From NCBI GenBank assembly GCA_020441605.1, contig JAGRLX010000038.1, forward strand, positions 1 to 6,002: 6,002 nt of DNA. The letters are read 5' to 3'. A model generated the notes under the pieces. That model was not told the origin of the DNA. It worked only from the letters and a program-made list of their open reading frames with translations, and did not search any database. Shown here piece after piece: positions 5,492-6,002 of this stretch. This stretch comes from Alphaproteobacteria bacterium (GTDB lineage: Bacteria > Pseudomonadota > Alphaproteobacteria > Rhizobiales > Aestuariivirgaceae). The first letter of the stretch is position 1. Each line of letters opens with the position of its first letter. The position numbers and the translations under genes were made by a program.

Positions 5492-6002
5492 TCAACGGCG
5501 GGTCAGACCGCCAAGAATCCCACGCACAAGAGCGGTGCCAATCGAACGTGCCACCGTCGTCCCAAGGCTTCCTGCCACATTCTTGACGAAGCGCTCGGTG
5601 GCCGTTTCACGTTGCCGCGGCGCGGCGCGGGCAGCGGCCCGTTCCGCCTTGGCGGCTTCGATCGCCTGGCGCTCCTGCTCGGCTGCGGCGGCCCGCTCGG
5701 CGGAAATCTTCTGCAGCCGTTCGTAAGCCGACTCGCGATCAACCGACTGTTCATACTGACCATAGAGCGGAGAATTCTTGACCAGCCTGTCGCGTTCTTC
5801 CGGCGAGATCGGCCCCATGCGGCCCGACGGTGGCCGAATCAGCGTGCGTTCCACCATGCTTGGCACACCCTTTTCGTCGAGCACCGATACCAGCGCCTCG
5901 CCTTTGCCCAACTGGGTGATCACCTCGTCCGTCTTAAAGGCGGGATTGGGACGGAATGTACTCGCCGCTGTCTGCACGGCCTTCTGCTCGCGCGGCGTAT
6001 AG
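5492..6002 (-). CDS. HerA-like ATPase/helicase, DUF853 family (C-terminal part; N-terminus beyond right edge)
   Basis: The minus-strand frame is open to the window edge, reading YTPREQKAV into TAASTFRPNPAF. About 169 C-terminal residues are therefore visible and the Walker motifs of the ATPase core lie outside. The block from FRPNPAF through VITQLGKGEALVSVLDEKG to MVERTLIRPPSGRMGP is characteristic of the DUF853 (PF05872, YjgR-like) family, which resembles the HerA DNA-translocating ATPases; its cellular role is poorly defined. A charged Ala/Glu/Arg-rich helix, probably coiled coil, follows (ISAERAAAAEQERQAIEAAK). The end, RFVKNVAGSLGTTVARSIG...ILGGLTRR, is the family's usual C-terminal tail. 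The gene converges on the rim cassette across a 137-nt gap with no clear terminator. Confidence 0.88.
   Translation of the reverse strand, partial: YTPREQKAVQTAASTFRPNPAFKTDEVITQLGKGEALVSVLDEKGVPSMVERTLIRPPSGRMGPISPEERDRLVKNSPLYGQYEQSVDRESAYERLQKISAERAAAAEQERQAIEAAKAERAAARAAPRQRETATERFVKNVAGSLGTTVARSIGTALVRGILGGLTRR

Overview
The window looks like a chromosomal segment of an alphaproteobacterium, most likely of the Rhizobiales (Hyphomicrobiales) type. This judgement rests on remembered family resemblance, not on a search. The supports are the Fe-type superoxide dismutase sequence, the HerA-like DUF853 C-terminus, moderately high GC, and tightly packed genes. No mobile elements, tRNA, rRNA or CRISPR arrays are visible.

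Layout, left to right. (1) The 3' three-quarters of an iron superoxide dismutase gene (1-499, +) is followed by a strong hairpin-plus-T-tract terminator (529-554). (2) Only 22 nt after that T-tract begins a complete M19-family dipeptidase gene (577-1629, +). (3) A 37-nt gap carries a perfect 9-1-9 palindrome (1642-1660). It sits directly in front of a riboflavin-pathway gene (1667-2947, +) whose product starts with a Cro/YdaS-like helix-turn-helix. That is followed by a full DHBP synthase domain (RibB) and a GTP cyclohydrolase II-like domain that has lost its zinc cysteines (the RibBX architecture). (4) After 39 nt come three tightly coupled genes: a RimB/PF05618-type retropepsin-like protease (2987-3433), the ATP-grasp glutamate ligase RimK (3430-4335) and an AstE/AspA-type zinc hydrolase (4332-5354). 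Each pair overlaps by the 4 nt ATGA. (5) A convergent gene on the minus strand (5492-6002) is the C-terminal end of a HerA-like (DUF853) ATPase, cut by the right edge.

The most interesting part is the ribBX locus. A DNA-binding domain is fused to a riboflavin enzyme, and a near-ideal operator palindrome lies 6 nt before its start codon. The enzyme domain also has its own internal ATG with a Shine-Dalgarno sequence at 1841-1855. This suggests a self-regulating biosynthetic enzyme that could be made in two forms, with and without the DNA-binding domain. The downstream rim cassette reads as a protein C-terminal glutamylation module, with a ligase and two candidate trimming hydrolases. It may be co-transcribed with ribBX because no terminator separates them.
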